Below are positions 9,595 through 18,604 of a DNA stretch of 64,000 bases, piece after piece. Each line of letters starts with the position of its first letter. Within the stretch, counting starts at the first letter, position 1. The notes below the pieces were generated by a model. It was not told the DNA's origin. It made no database searches and saw nothing but the letters and a program-made list of their open reading frames with translations. Location: positions 1,674,001 through 1,738,000 of the forward strand of contig JAGTJW010000001.1 of assembly GCA_023657425.1 (NCBI GenBank), read 5' to 3'. The stretch comes from Ideonella sp. WA131b (GTDB lineage Bacteria > Pseudomonadota > Gammaproteobacteria > Burkholderiales > Burkholderiaceae_C). A program made the translations under genes and the position numbers.

Positions 9595-10572
9595 ATGAAC
9601 CGACTGTCTCGCCGCCATGTCGTCATCGCCGCTGCCGCGGCCGCCACCCTGGGCATGCCCGCTCGGGCGCGCGCCCAGGGCCGCAGCCTGCGCATCCTGG
9701 TCGGTTTTCCGGCGGGAGGCGGCACCGATGCCATTGCCCGGCTGCTGGGTGAGGCGCTGAAGGCCGAGCTGGGCGCCACCGTCGTGGTCGAGAACCGGGC
9801 CGGCGCGGGTGGGCAACTGGCGGCGCAGGCGCTGAAGGCCGCCGCGCCCGATGGCAACACGGTCTTCGTCTCGCACGACCACACGATCTCGATCCTGCCG
9901 CTGGTGTCGAAGTCGCCCGGTTTCGACCCGGCCCGCGACTTCGTGCCGATGGGGGGCTTCGCGAGCTTCGTCAACGCCTTCGCGGTGTCGCCGGGCACGC
10001 CGGCCCGCACGATGGACGAGTACGTGGCCTGGGTGCGCGGTCCGGGTGCCGGCAAGGGCAGCGTGGGCGTACCGGCGCCCGCCTCGACGCCGGAGTTCCT
10101 CGTCAAGGTGCTGGGCGAGCGCTACAAGCTCGACCTCGTGCCTGTGCCCTACCGCGGCAGTGCGCCGATGATGGGCGACATGCTAGGCAACCAGATCGCT
10201 GCCGGCGTGGGCTCGGTGCCCGACTTCATCGAGAACCACCGCGCCGGCCGGCTGCGCGTGCTGGCGGTGCTGGGCCGCGCGCGCCAGGCCGCCCTGCCCG
10301 ACGTGCCCTCGTTCGGCGAGATGGGCCTGGCCGGCTTCGACGATCTGCCCTACTACGGATTCTGGGCCCCTGCGGGCACGCCGGCTGCCGCGGTGGACGG
10401 CTTCGCCCAGGCGCTGGCGCGCGCCGCCAACCGGCCCGAGGTGCGCGAGCGCCTGGGCCAGCTGGGCCTGACGGTGGACATGATGAGCCCGTCGCAGCTG
10501 GCCGTCCGCGAGCAGGCCTACACCCGCAACTGGGCGGAGATCATCCGCCGTTCGGGCTTCCAGCCCCAGTGA
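9595..10572 (+). CDS. Tripartite tricarboxylate transporter (Bug) substrate-binding protein
   Basis: A 325-residue periplasmic receptor of the TctC/Bug family, which is strongly expanded in Burkholderiales. The Arg-Arg N-terminus and Ala-rich segment ending ARAQ form a signal peptide (about residues 1-28). Family motifs are VGFPAGGGTDAIAR, VVVENRAGAGGQLAAQ and VPYRGSAPMMGDML. Most Bug receptors are orphans lacking TctA/TctB, and none is encoded here. The ligand is likely a carboxylate but is not predictable. CTGGAG lies 8 bp before the ATG. Confidence 0.92.
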   Translation: MNRLSRRHVVIAAAAAATLGMPARARAQGRSLRILVGFPAGGGTDAIARLLGEALKAELGATVVVENRAGAGGQLAAQALKAAAPDGNTVFVSHDHTISILPLVSKSPGFDPARDFVPMGGFASFVNAFAVSPGTPARTMDEYVAWVRGPGAGKGSVGVPAPASTPEFLVKVLGERYKLDLVPVPYRGSAPMMGDMLGNQIAAGVGSVPDFIENHRAGRLRVLAVLGRARQAALPDVPSFGEMGLAGFDDLPYYGFWAPAGTPAAAVDGFAQALARAANRPEVRERLGQLGLTVDMMSPSQLAVREQAYTRNWAEIIRRSGFQPQ

Positions 10573-10601
10573 GCGTCTCCGGGGTCGGGCGGGGCGCTGA
10601 C

Positions 10602-10607
10602 TACACT
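10602..10607 (+). promoter_or_regulatory. Candidate -10 box for trkA
   Basis: TACACT ends 8 nt before the trkA ATG, which would place the transcript start within one or two nucleotides of the start codon. No ribosome-binding site precedes the ATG, in line with a leaderless message. No matching -35 hexamer was found. Confidence 0.3.
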
Positions 10608-10615
10608 CGCGCGCC

Positions 10616-12052
10616 ATGAAGATCCTGATCCTGGGTGCCGGCCGCGTGGGTGAAAGCGTGGCCGAGAGCCTGGTGTCCGAGAAGAACGACATCACCATCG
10701 TCGACAGCGACCCGGCGCGCCTGCAGGCGCTGCAGGGCCGACTGGATCTTCGCGGCGTGGTCGGCAACGGCATCCAGCCGAGCGTGCTGCAGGAGGCCGG
10801 CGCCGAAGACACCGACCTGCTGATCGCCTGCGCCCCGCTGGACGAGACCAACCTCGTGGCCTGCAAAGTGGCCAAGCAGTGCTTCAACGTGCCCACCGCC
10901 ATCGCGCGCGTGCGCAGTCCCGAGTTCGTGGACGGCGGCGAGCTGATGCAGCGCGACGGCTTTGCGGTCGACCACCTGCTGTGCCCGGAGCAGACCGTCA
11001 CGGCCTACATCCGCAAGCTCGTCGAGTACCCCGAGGCGCTGCAGGTGCTGGAGTTCGCGCACGGCCTGGTCAGCCTGATCGCGGTGCGCGCGGTGGCCGG
11101 CGGGCCGCTGGTGCAGCACAGCCTGGCCGAGATCCCGGCGCTGGTGCCGGACGTGGACATGCGCATCGTCGCCATCTACCGCCAGGACACGGTGCTGCCG
11201 GTGCTCGACGGCGCCACGCGCATCGAGCCCGGCGACGAGGTCTTCGTGCTCGCCGCGACCGAACGCATCGGCACCGTGCTGGGCGCGCTGCGACACCGCG
11301 CCGAGCCCGTGAAGCGCATGATGATCGCCGGCGGCGGCAAGGTGGGCCTGCGGCTGGCGCGACAGGTTGAGGGCCAGTGCCAGCTCAAGCTGATCGAGCC
11401 CAATGCCGGGCGCTGCCAGTACCTGAGCACGCAGCTCGCCGCAGGCACTCTGGTGCTGCACGGCGACGCCACCGACGAAGACCTGCTCGGCGACGAGAAC
11501 GTGCAGGACATGGACCTCTTCATCGGCCTGACGGGCGACGACGAGGACAACATCATGTCCTGCCTGCTGGCCAAGCGGCTGGGCGCCCGGCGCGTGCTGG
11601 CCGTCATCAACCGCCGCGCCTATGCCGACCTCGTGCAGGGCACCACCATCGACATCGCCATCAGCCCCAGCCACACCGTCATCGGCGAGCTGCTGGCCTA
11701 CGTGCGGCGCGGCGACGTCGAGGCCGTGCACAGCCTGCGCCGGGGTGCGGCCGAGGCCCTGGAGGCCATCGTGCGCGGCGACCGAAAGACCTGCCGCTTC
11801 GCCGGCCGCCGCATCGAGGAGGTGCCGCTGCCCAAGGGCGCGCAGGTGGGCGCCATCGTGCGCGGGCTGCACCGGGCCGACGGCTCCCGCATCGAAATGA
11901 CCGTCGGCGGCGAGGCCAAGCCGCAGGTCATCATCGCCCACCACGACACGGTGGTGATGCCCAACGACCACGTGATCATCTTCGTGCCGCGCAAGCGCAT
12001 GGTGCGTGAGGTCGAGAAGCTGTTCCAGGTCAGCGCCACCTTCCTGTTCTGA
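10616..12052 (+). CDS. trkA: Trk system potassium uptake regulatory subunit TrkA
   Basis: A 478-residue peripheral inner-membrane protein that binds NAD(H)/nucleotides and gates the TrkH potassium channel. It has the duplicated architecture of TrkA: a Rossmann fold starting MKILILGAGRVGESVAESL, a TrkA-C domain around 140-220, a second Rossmann fold at MMIAGGGKVGLRLAR (about 238), and a second TrkA-C domain at the C-terminus. Length is close to the 458 residues of the E. coli protein. trkH follows after 75 bp that are filled by a GC-rich repeat, so the two genes very probably form one functional unit. Confidence 0.94.
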   Translation: MKILILGAGRVGESVAESLVSEKNDITIVDSDPARLQALQGRLDLRGVVGNGIQPSVLQEAGAEDTDLLIACAPLDETNLVACKVAKQCFNVPTAIARVRSPEFVDGGELMQRDGFAVDHLLCPEQTVTAYIRKLVEYPEALQVLEFAHGLVSLIAVRAVAGGPLVQHSLAEIPALVPDVDMRIVAIYRQDTVLPVLDGATRIEPGDEVFVLAATERIGTVLGALRHRAEPVKRMMIAGGGKVGLRLARQVEGQCQLKLIEPNAGRCQYLSTQLAAGTLVLHGDATDEDLLGDENVQDMDLFIGLTGDDEDNIMSCLLAKRLGARRVLAVINRRAYADLVQGTTIDIAISPSHTVIGELLAYVRRGDVEAVHSLRRGAAEALEAIVRGDRKTCRFAGRRIEEVPLPKGAQVGAIVRGLHRADGSRIEMTVGGEAKPQVIIAHHDTVVMPNDHVIIFVPRKRMVREVEKLFQVSATFLF

Positions 12053-12054
12053 TG

Positions 12055-12124
12055 CCCCCAGGCTCGCTTTCGCTCGCAGCGCCCCGAGGGGGCGCACAGC
12101 GGCTTCGGACGGTCGGGCGCCGCT
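12055..12124 (+). repeat. GC-rich interspersed repeat in the trkA-trkH spacer
   Basis: The element opens with cccccaggct, continues with ccccgagggggc (12082-12093) and ends in an agcggc...gccgct dyad. The same modules in the same order and spacing occur in reverse orientation between groES and groEL (60722-60819). Both copies occupy spacers inside operons, so they are probably transcribed and could fold. No coding content is seen. Confidence 0.6.
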
Positions 12125-12127
12125 GAG

Positions 12128-13582
12128 ATGGGCATGCTCGCCGTTCTGGCCCTCATCGGCCGCATCGTCGCGCTGTTCGCGCTGATGATGCTGGTGCCGC
12201 TCGGCTTTGCCTGGGTTCAGGCCGACGGCATGCTGGGCACCTTCGCCCTGTCGATGGCGATCACCTTCCTGCTCGGCGCGGGCCTGGCGCTGGCCCTGCG
12301 GCGCCAGCGCCGCGAACTGCAGCCGCGCGACGGCTTCCTGCTGGTCACGCTCACGTGGCTGCTGATGCCGGCGTTCGGGGCGCTGCCGCTGCTGCTGGGC
12401 ATTCCGGGGCTGAGCTTCACCGACGCCTACTTCGAGGCCATGAGCGGCCTGACCACCACGGGCGCCACGGTGCTGACGGGGCTGGAGCGGCTGCCGGTGT
12501 CGCTGAACGTCTGGCGCTGCTTCATGGTGCTGATCGGCGGCCTGGGCATCATCGTGCTGGTGGTGGCCATCCTGCCGCTGCTGGGCGTGGGCGCGTCGCA
12601 GCTGTACCGCAGCGAGGCCGCCGGCCCCATGAAGGATCAGAAGCTCACACCGCGCATGGCCGAGACGGCACGCGGGCTGTGGATCGTCTACTTCGCCATC
12701 TCCATCGCCTGCATGCTGGCGTTCCGGGCGGCCGGGATGTCGTGGAGCGACGCCTTCATGCACATGTGCAGCACCATGGGGCTGGGGGGCTTCGCCGCCT
12801 ACGACACCAGCTTCGCGGCCTTCGAGTCGCCGCTGATCGAGGCCGTGGCGGTGTTCTTCATGTTGGTGGCCGGGGTGAATTTCGCGCTGTACTTCCTGGT
12901 CTGGAAGCGGCGCTCACTGGCCGTGCTGGTGTTCGACACCGAGGTGCGGCTCTACGTGGGCCTGATCATCGCTTCGGTGCTCGGCGTGGCGGGATACCTG
13001 TGGTTCACGGGCACCTACCCGGGCTTCGGCGCATCGTTGCGGCACGCCGCATTCAACGTCGTGTCCATCGCCTCGACCACGGGGTTCGCGTCGGTCGACT
13101 ACGCGCAGTGGCCCATCTTCGCGCCGGTGTTCATGCTGTTCCTGTGCAGCTTTGCCACCTGCGCCGGCAGCACCGGCGGCGGCATCAAGCTGGTGCGCGC
13201 GATCCTGCTGCTGAAGACGGCGCAGCGCGAGCTCACGCGGATCGTGCACCCGCGGGCCGTGGTGCCGGTGACGCTGGCCGGCGCAGTGGTGCCGCCGGCG
13301 GTGATGTACTCGGTGCTGGCCTTCATGTTGATCTATGGCTTCGTGATGATGCTGGTGACCCTGCTGCTGCTGCTTTCGGGCCTGGACCCCGTGACCGCCG
13401 CCTCCGCTGCCATCGCCTGCATCAACAACACGGGGCCGGGACTCGGGCAGGTGGGGCCTGCGGGCAACTACCAGGGACTCACCGACTTCCAGACCTGGGT
13501 GTGCACCTTCGCGATGCTGCTCGGGCGGCTGGAGCTGCTGAGCGTGCTGGTGCTGTTCACGCCGCAGTTCTGGCGACGGTGA
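12128..13582 (+). CDS. trkH: Trk system potassium channel subunit TrkH
   Basis: A 484-residue polytopic inner-membrane protein that forms the K+-conducting pore of the Trk system. Four pore-loop regions are expected; visible ones include MSGLTTTGATVLTGLE (about residue 105), MGLGGFAAYD (about 218) and STTGFASVDYAQWP (about 318), each carrying the Gly that replaces the K+-channel signature. Hydrophobic helices fill the rest of the chain and the length matches SKT-family proteins (E. coli TrkH has 483). It lies downstream of trkA, whose product binds its cytoplasmic face. Confidence 0.94.
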   Translation: MGMLAVLALIGRIVALFALMMLVPLGFAWVQADGMLGTFALSMAITFLLGAGLALALRRQRRELQPRDGFLLVTLTWLLMPAFGALPLLLGIPGLSFTDAYFEAMSGLTTTGATVLTGLERLPVSLNVWRCFMVLIGGLGIIVLVVAILPLLGVGASQLYRSEAAGPMKDQKLTPRMAETARGLWIVYFAISIACMLAFRAAGMSWSDAFMHMCSTMGLGGFAAYDTSFAAFESPLIEAVAVFFMLVAGVNFALYFLVWKRRSLAVLVFDTEVRLYVGLIIASVLGVAGYLWFTGTYPGFGASLRHAAFNVVSIASTTGFASVDYAQWPIFAPVFMLFLCSFATCAGSTGGGIKLVRAILLLKTAQRELTRIVHPRAVVPVTLAGAVVPPAVMYSVLAFMLIYGFVMMLVTLLLLLSGLDPVTAASAAIACINNTGPGLGQVGPAGNYQGLTDFQTWVCTFAMLLGRLELLSVLVLFTPQFWRR

Positions 13583-13686
13583 GGGCGCACCGGCCGCAGC
13601 TGGTCGAGGGTGGTTTCGATCACCGTGGGCCCGCACGCCGGCTTGCACAATGCGGGGACGATGCCCGTCCATCCCGAGGAGACCGC

Positions 13687-14673
13687 ATGACGCCACGAAA
13701 CGCCGCCCGCCGACATCTCCTGGCCGCCGTCGCGACCATCGCCTGCACCGGCGGCTGGCTTGCCGGCGCCGCCACCGCACAGCCGGCCTGGCCCAGCCAG
13801 CCGGTGAAGATCCTGGTGGGTTTCCCGGGCGGCAGCACGCCGGACATCTCGGCCCGGGCGCTGGCCGACGCACTGGCCAAGGCGTGGGGCCAGCCGGTGG
13901 TGGTGGAGAACCGCCCGGGTGCCGGTGGCAACCTGGCTGCCGACGCCGTGGCCAAGGCCACCGACGGGCACACGCTGGGCGTCGTCATCAACGGCAACCT
14001 GACGACCGCCAAGCCGCTGAACCCGCGCCTGCCCTTCGACCCGGACAAGGACTTCGCCGTGATCTCGCTGCTGGCGACCGCACCGCTGGTGCTGGTGACC
14101 CCGGCCGAGCAACCCCAGGGCACGGCTTGGCTGGCGGCCGCGCGCGCCGCGGGCGACAAGTGGAGCTACGGCTCGGTGGGCATCGGCTCGGTGGGCCACC
14201 TGGGCGGCGAGCTCGTCAACGGCGCCATCGGCGGCAGCGCCGTGCACGTGCCTTACAACGGCAACCCGGCGGTGCTCACGGCCCTGCTGGGCGGGCAGAT
14301 CCAGCTGGCGCTGGTGCCGCCGGGGCTGGCGCTGCCCCAGGTGCGGGCCGGCAAGCTGCACGCCATCGGCGTGACAGGCCCGAAGAGCGAACTCGCGCCG
14401 GGCGTGCCGGCCCTGGCCGACCTGGGCGTGCGGATGCCGCCGCTGGAGGTGTGGAACGCGCTCGTCGCGCCAGCCGGGATGCCACGCGCCGCGCTGGAGC
14501 GGCTGGCGCGCGACGTACCGGCGGTGATGAAGGAGGCCGAGACGCGCCAGCGCTTCCTGGCCGGCGGCTGGGAGCCCGTGGGCAGCGACGCCGCCGCAGC
14601 CGCGGTGCGCGTGCAGGCCGAGGCGCGGCTGCTCGGCGAGATCATCACGCGGCGCGGCATCAGGCTGGAGTGA
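13687..14673 (+). CDS. Tripartite tricarboxylate transporter (Bug) substrate-binding protein
   Basis: A 328-residue periplasmic receptor with a signal peptide ending about GAATAQ (residue 32). The Bug signatures are present: VKILVGFPGGSTPDISAR, VVVENRPGAGGNLAAD and VPYNGNPAVLTALLGG. GAGGAG lies upstream of the ATG. It is the first gene of a run leading through an HCCA-isomerase-like protein to liuB, with only 5 bp to the next gene. By position it may feed a carboxylate into this pathway, but its ligand is not known. Confidence 0.92.
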   Translation: MTPRNAARRHLLAAVATIACTGGWLAGAATAQPAWPSQPVKILVGFPGGSTPDISARALADALAKAWGQPVVVENRPGAGGNLAADAVAKATDGHTLGVVINGNLTTAKPLNPRLPFDPDKDFAVISLLATAPLVLVTPAEQPQGTAWLAAARAAGDKWSYGSVGIGSVGHLGGELVNGAIGGSAVHVPYNGNPAVLTALLGGQIQLALVPPGLALPQVRAGKLHAIGVTGPKSELAPGVPALADLGVRMPPLEVWNALVAPAGMPRAALERLARDVPAVMKEAETRQRFLAGGWEPVGSDAAAAAVRVQAEARLLGEIITRRGIRLE

Positions 14674-14678
14674 ACGCC

Positions 14679-15302
14679 ATGGCCACGCCCGCCCCCATCG
14701 ACTTCTGGTTCGACTTCTCGTCGCCCTACTCCTACGTCGCCTCGGAGTGGATCGACGCGCTGGCCGCTCGCCACGGCCGCACCGTGCGCCGCCATGCCAT
14801 CCTGCTGGGCGCCACCTTCCAGGCCGCGGAGCTGAAGTCGCCGGTGTCCTACCCGCTCAAGCGCGAGTACTCGCTGCACGACTTCGCACGGTCCGCCCGC
14901 TTCCACGGCGTGCCCTACATGCCGCCGCCGGTGTTCCCCATTCCCACGCAGAACGCCGCCCGCGTGTTCTGGTGGCTGGCCGCCACGCAGGGCGGCAGCG
15001 AGACTGGATCGGCGGCAGCGCGATGGGCGCGCGAGGGCCTGCGCGCTGTGTTCACGCGCGGTGTGGCGCTGCACGAGGCGGCGGCCCTGAAGGCCTACGC
15101 CGCCGAACAGGCCCTGGACGCCGATGCCGCCGAAGCCGTCTGGAACGATCCCGCCTGGAAGGCGCGCCTGAAGCAGGCCAATGACGAAGCGGTGGCCAGC
15201 GGCATCTTCGGCGCGCCCTTCTTCCGCATCGACGGCGAACCCTTCTGGGGCAACGACCGGCTGCCACAGATGGAGCGCTGGCTCGCCCACGGGCCGTTCT
15301 GA
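14679..15302 (+). CDS. 2-hydroxychromene-2-carboxylate isomerase-like protein (DsbA fold)
   Basis: A 207-residue cytoplasmic protein of the kappa-class GST/DsbA-fold isomerase family. The N-terminus IDFWFDFSSPYSYVASEW matches the family's FDFxSPYSY signature, with the Ser that takes the place of the thioredoxin CxxC. GIFGAPFFRIDGEPFWGNDRL near the C-terminus is the second hallmark. Characterised members isomerise hydroxychromene carboxylates in naphthalene degradation with glutathione, but many are of unknown function. It starts 5 bp after the receptor gene and lies upstream of liuB. Confidence 0.88.
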   Translation: MATPAPIDFWFDFSSPYSYVASEWIDALAARHGRTVRRHAILLGATFQAAELKSPVSYPLKREYSLHDFARSARFHGVPYMPPPVFPIPTQNAARVFWWLAATQGGSETGSAAARWAREGLRAVFTRGVALHEAAALKAYAAEQALDADAAEAVWNDPAWKARLKQANDEAVASGIFGAPFFRIDGEPFWGNDRLPQMERWLAHGPF

Positions 15303-15416
15303 TCCGACCCGCATGGGGTGCTGTGTACCATGGGTGCGCCCGACGTTGACGCCAGCGTCGACGGACCACGAAAGCCCGCCTGCACAGCCAAGCCGGTGCC
15401 GGCCCGAGGAGACACG

Positions 15417-17027
15417 ATGCCGGCGCTGACCAGCCAGATCAACCCCCGCTCCGACAGCTACAAGGCCAGCGCCGAGTGGATGGGCGGCCTCGTCGACGAT
15501 CTCAACCGCCAGCTCGCACGCACCGCGCTGGGCGGCGGCGAGGCTGCGCGGGCCAAACACCTGGCGCGCGGCAAGCTGCTGCCGCGCGACCGCGTGGAAG
15601 GCCTGCTCGACCCCGACACGCCCTTCCTCGAACTCGCGCCGCTGGCGGCCCACGGCCTGTATGACGACGCGGCGCCCGGCGCGGGCGTGATCGCCGGCAT
15701 CGGCCGCGTCCAGGGCGTGGAGTGCGTGATCGTCTGCAACGACGCCACCGTCAAGGGCGGCACCTACTATCCGATGACGGTGAAGAAGCACCTGCGGGCG
15801 CAGGAGGTGGCGCGCGAGAACCGCCTGCCCTGCATCTACCTGGTGGACTCGGGCGGCGCCAACCTGCCCAACCAGGACGAGGTCTTCCCCGACCGCGAGC
15901 ACTTCGGCCGGATCTTCTACAACCAGGCGCAGATGAGCGCCCAGGGCATCCCGCAGGTGGCGGTGGTCATGGGCTCGTGCACGGCGGGCGGCGCCTACGT
16001 GCCGGCCATGAGCGACGAGACCATCATCGTGCGCAACCAGGGCACCATCTTCCTGGGCGGCCCGCCGCTGGTGAAGGCTGCCATCGGCGAGGTGGTGAGC
16101 GCCGAAGACCTGGGCGGTGGCGACGTGCACACGCGCCTGTCCGGCGTGGCCGACCACCTCGCCGATAACGACCACCACGCGCTGGCCATCGCGCGCAACG
16201 TGGTGGCCAACCTCAACTGGCGCAAGCCCGGGCAGTTGAAGCTGCTGCCGCCACGCCCGCCCAAGGCAGACCCCACCGAGCTGCACGGCGTGATCCCCGT
16301 GGACCCGCGCAAGCCCTTCGACGTGCGCGAGATCATCGCCCGCATCGTCGATGGCAGCGAGTTCGACGAGTTCAAGGCGCGCTATGGGCAAACGCTGGTG
16401 TGCGGCTACGCGCACATCGAGGGCATGCCGGTGGGCATCGTCGCCAACAACGGCGTGCTGTTCAGTGAGAGCGCCATGAAGGGCGCGCACTTCATCGAGC
16501 TCTGCTGCCAGCGCAAGGTGCCGCTGGTGTTCTTGCAGAACATCACCGGCTTCATGGTCGGCCGCAAGCACGAGGCCGAAGGCATCGCCAAGCATGGCGC
16601 CAAGATGGTGACGGCGGTGGCCACCGCCACCGTCCCGAAATTCACGGTGATCATCGGCGGCAGCTTCGGCGCCGGCAACTACGGCATGTGCGGCCGCGCC
16701 TACTCACCCCGCTTCCTCTGGATGTGGCCCAACGCGCGCATCAGCGTCATGGGCGGCGAGCAGGCGGCCAGCGTGCTGGCCACCGTCAAGCGCGACGGCA
16801 TCGAGGCCAAGGGAGGCGACTGGAGCGCCGACGACGAGGCCGCGTTCAGGAAGCCCATCCTCGAGCAGTTCGAGCGCCAGGCCCACCCCTACTACGCCAG
16901 CGCCCGGCTGTGGGACGACGGTGTCATCGACCCCGTCGACACGCGCCGCGTGCTGGCGCTGGGCCTGAGCGCCAGCCTGAACGCGCCCATCCCCGAGCGG
17001 CCGCAGTTCGGTGTGTTTCGCATGTAG
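15417..17027 (+). CDS. liuB: Methylcrotonyl-CoA carboxylase, carboxyltransferase (beta) subunit
   Basis: Transfers CO2 from biotin to 3-methylcrotonyl-CoA, giving 3-methylglutaconyl-CoA in leucine/isovalerate degradation; works with the biotin subunit at 18605. The product has 536 residues, the usual length. The N-terminal carboxyltransferase lobe contains [15 protein letters not shown] and [20 protein letters not shown]; the C-terminal lobe has [33 protein letters not shown] and a [10 protein letters not shown] oxyanion loop. Assignment to methylcrotonyl- rather than propionyl-CoA rests on these segments and on liuC, liuD and liuE downstream. A toxin-antitoxin pair separates it from liuC. 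Confidence 0.92.
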   Translation: MPALTSQINPRSDSYKASAEWMGGLVDDLNRQLARTALGGGEAARAKHLARGKLLPRDRVEGLLDPDTPFLELAPLAAHGLYDDAAPGAGVIAGIGRVQGVECVIVCNDATVKGGTYYPMTVKKHLRAQEVARENRLPCIYLVDSGGANLPNQDEVFPDREHFGRIFYNQAQMSAQGIPQVAVVMGSCTAGGAYVPAMSDETIIVRNQGTIFLGGPPLVKAAIGEVVSAEDLGGGDVHTRLSGVADHLADNDHHALAIARNVVANLNWRKPGQLKLLPPRPPKADPTELHGVIPVDPRKPFDVREIIARIVDGSEFDEFKARYGQTLVCGYAHIEGMPVGIVANNGVLFSESAMKGAHFIELCCQRKVPLVFLQNITGFMVGRKHEAEGIAKHGAKMVTAVATATVPKFTVIIGGSFGAGNYGMCGRAYSPRFLWMWPNARISVMGGEQAASVLATVKRDGIEAKGGDWSADDEAAFRKPILEQFERQAHPYYASARLWDDGVIDPVDTRRVLALGLSASLNAPIPERPQFGVFRM

Positions 17028-17032
17028 TGTAT

Positions 17033-17064
17033 GATGTGTGCACTTCGCATTCATCACACACATC
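17033..17064. promoter_or_regulatory. Inverted repeat and -10-like box upstream of vapB, candidate autoregulatory operator
   Basis: gatgtgtg (17033-17040) and cacacatc (17057-17064) are perfect 8-bp inverted arms 16 nt apart. They end 14 nt before the vapB start codon. A TATGAT hexamer (17030-17035) overlaps the left arm and could be a -10 box; no good -35 is visible. Type II antitoxins commonly bind such dyads to repress their own operon, and this site begins only 6 nt after the liuB stop. Confidence 0.5.
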
Positions 17065-17078
17065 GAGTCTCACGCACC

Positions 17079-17351
17079 ATGCGCACCAACATCGACATCG
17101 ACGACGAGCTGATGGCCCAGGCCATGGCCGCCGGGCCGTACACGACCAAGAAAGACGCGGTCGAGGCCGGACTGAAGCTGCTGGCGCGCCAGGCGGCCTA
17201 CCGCGAGATCCTCAAGTGGCGCGGCAAGCTCAAGTGGGAAGGCGACGAGTCCATCGACTGGACGCAGCCGGCCGACGAGCCTGCAGCGGCAACGGCGGTG
17301 CAGGAGCCTGCGCCGGCCGACTTCGGAAAGCCCGGCCGTGCTCGTCGTTGA
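17079..17351 (+). CDS. vapB: VapB-type antitoxin
   Basis: A 90-residue protein whose N-terminus MRTNIDIDDELMAQAMAAG has the beta-strand and helix of a ribbon-helix-helix DNA-binding domain, as in DUF2191/VapB antitoxins. The acidic, Trp-containing C-terminal part (DESIDWTQPADEP) would thread into the toxin and mask its active site. The reading frame overlaps the downstream PIN-domain gene by 14 nt, the usual coupled arrangement. The pair sits between liuB and liuC in the same orientation. Confidence 0.82.
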   Translation: MRTNIDIDDELMAQAMAAGPYTTKKDAVEAGLKLLARQAAYREILKWRGKLKWEGDESIDWTQPADEPAAATAVQEPAPADFGKPGRARR

Positions 17352-17739
17352 TTCCAGCGTCTGGATCGACTTCTTCAACGACGCCGATCACCCGGCGGTC
17401 GGGTTGCTGTCGTTGATGCTGGACCGTGGCGAGGTGCGCATCGTCGTGCCTGACCTGGTGCTCTACGAGGTGCTGCGTGGATTCCGGCATGAAGCCGACT
17501 ACCGGGCCGCCAAGCGGATGATGGAAAGCCTGCACGTCGAGGACACCGCCAGCGCGGCGCTGGCGCTGGCCGCCGCCGGCCACGACCGCAGCCTGCGCGC
17601 CCAGGGCATCAGCGTGCGCAGCAGCATCGACGTGCTGGTGGCCGCCTTCTGCATCGAGCACGACTACGCGCTGCTGCACCGCGACCGCGACTATGTGGCC
17701 TTCGAGCAGCTGCGCGGCCTGCGGGGCTGGCGCCACTGA
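17338..17739 (+). CDS. vapC: VapC-type PIN-domain ribonuclease toxin
   Basis: A 133-residue endoribonuclease of the PIN family. Four acidic metal-binding positions are visible in order: Asp5 in VVDSSVWIDF, the Glu in LYEVLRG, the Asp in SSIDVLVAAFC, and the Asp pair in HRDRDYVAF. VapC toxins cleave tRNA or rRNA and are blocked by the cognate VapB. GTG at 17338 is chosen because LVVDSSVWIDFF begins the PIN fold there and no ATG is available. The stop is 3 bp before liuC, so downstream catabolic genes may depend on read-through from this module. Confidence 0.85.
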   Translation: MLVVDSSVWIDFFNDADHPAVGLLSLMLDRGEVRIVVPDLVLYEVLRGFRHEADYRAAKRMMESLHVEDTASAALALAAAGHDRSLRAQGISVRSSIDVLVAAFCIEHDYALLHRDRDYVAFEQLRGLRGWRH

Positions 17740-17742
17740 ACC

Positions 17743-18525
17743 ATGAGCACCCTCGAGATCCTGCGCCCGCGGCCCTGGGTCGCCGAGGTCTGGCTCAACC
17801 GGCCCGAGGTGCGCAACGCCTTCAACGACAGCGTCATTGCCGAGCTGACGGCCACGTTCCGCGCACTCGGCGCCGATGCCAGCCTGCGCGCCATCGTGCT
17901 GGGCGGCCGCGGCAAGGCCTTCTGCGCCGGGGCCGATCTCTCCTGGATGGCGCGCATGGCCGGCTACAGCTGGGGCGAGAACCGCGCCGACGCCGCCGCG
18001 CTGGCCGAGATGCTGCACACGATCTGGGCCTGCCCGCTGCCGGTGCTGGGCCGCGTGCACGGCGACTGTTATGCCGGCGGCGTGGGCCTGGCCGCGGTGT
18101 GCGACGTGCTCGTGGCCGCCGACACGGTGAGCTTCTGCCTCAGCGAGGCGCGGCTGGGCCTGCTGCCGGCCACCATCGGCCCCTACGTGGCGCGCGCCTT
18201 GGGCGAGCAGGCCTCGCGGCGCTACTTCACCACCGCCGAGCGCTTCGACGCGCAGCGCGCCGCCGCGCTGGGGTTCGTGCACGAGTGCGTGCCGCCAGAG
18301 CAGCTGGACGCCACCTGTGCCGGCATCGTCGACGCCTGGGTGGCCAACGGCCCTGCGGCCGTGCAGGCCTGCAAGCGGCTGGTGCAGGACGTGGCGGGCC
18401 GGCCGATGGACGCCGAACTGCGCGCCGAGACCGCGCGCCGGATCGCCGACATCCGCGCGAGCGACGAGGGCCGCGAGGGCGTCGCAGCCTTCCTGGCCAA
18501 GCGCGATCCGGCCTGGCGGGCGTGA
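17743..18525 (+). CDS. liuC: Methylglutaconyl-CoA hydratase (enoyl-CoA hydratase family)
   Basis: A 260-residue crotonase-fold enzyme, assigned to hydration of 3-methylglutaconyl-CoA to HMG-CoA because it lies between the two methylcrotonyl-CoA carboxylase subunits and HMG-CoA lyase. The CoA-binding/oxyanion segment is GKAFCAGADLSWM (about residues 57-69). The second oxyanion segment is HGDCYAGGVGLAAVCD, followed by FCLSEARLGLLPATIGPYV. On sequence alone it could be another enoyl-CoA hydratase. The ATG is 3 bp after vapC, so translation may be coupled. Confidence 0.85.
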   Translation: MSTLEILRPRPWVAEVWLNRPEVRNAFNDSVIAELTATFRALGADASLRAIVLGGRGKAFCAGADLSWMARMAGYSWGENRADAAALAEMLHTIWACPLPVLGRVHGDCYAGGVGLAAVCDVLVAADTVSFCLSEARLGLLPATIGPYVARALGEQASRRYFTTAERFDAQRAAALGFVHECVPPEQLDATCAGIVDAWVANGPAAVQACKRLVQDVAGRPMDAELRAETARRIADIRASDEGREGVAAFLAKRDPAWRA

Positions 18526-18604
18526 AGCCGGCCTTGACCATGCCGATCGCGCCTGTCCTCTCCGATCCCTGCTTGCGCAGGCGATCTCACCGCGGGAGCC
18601 CGAG

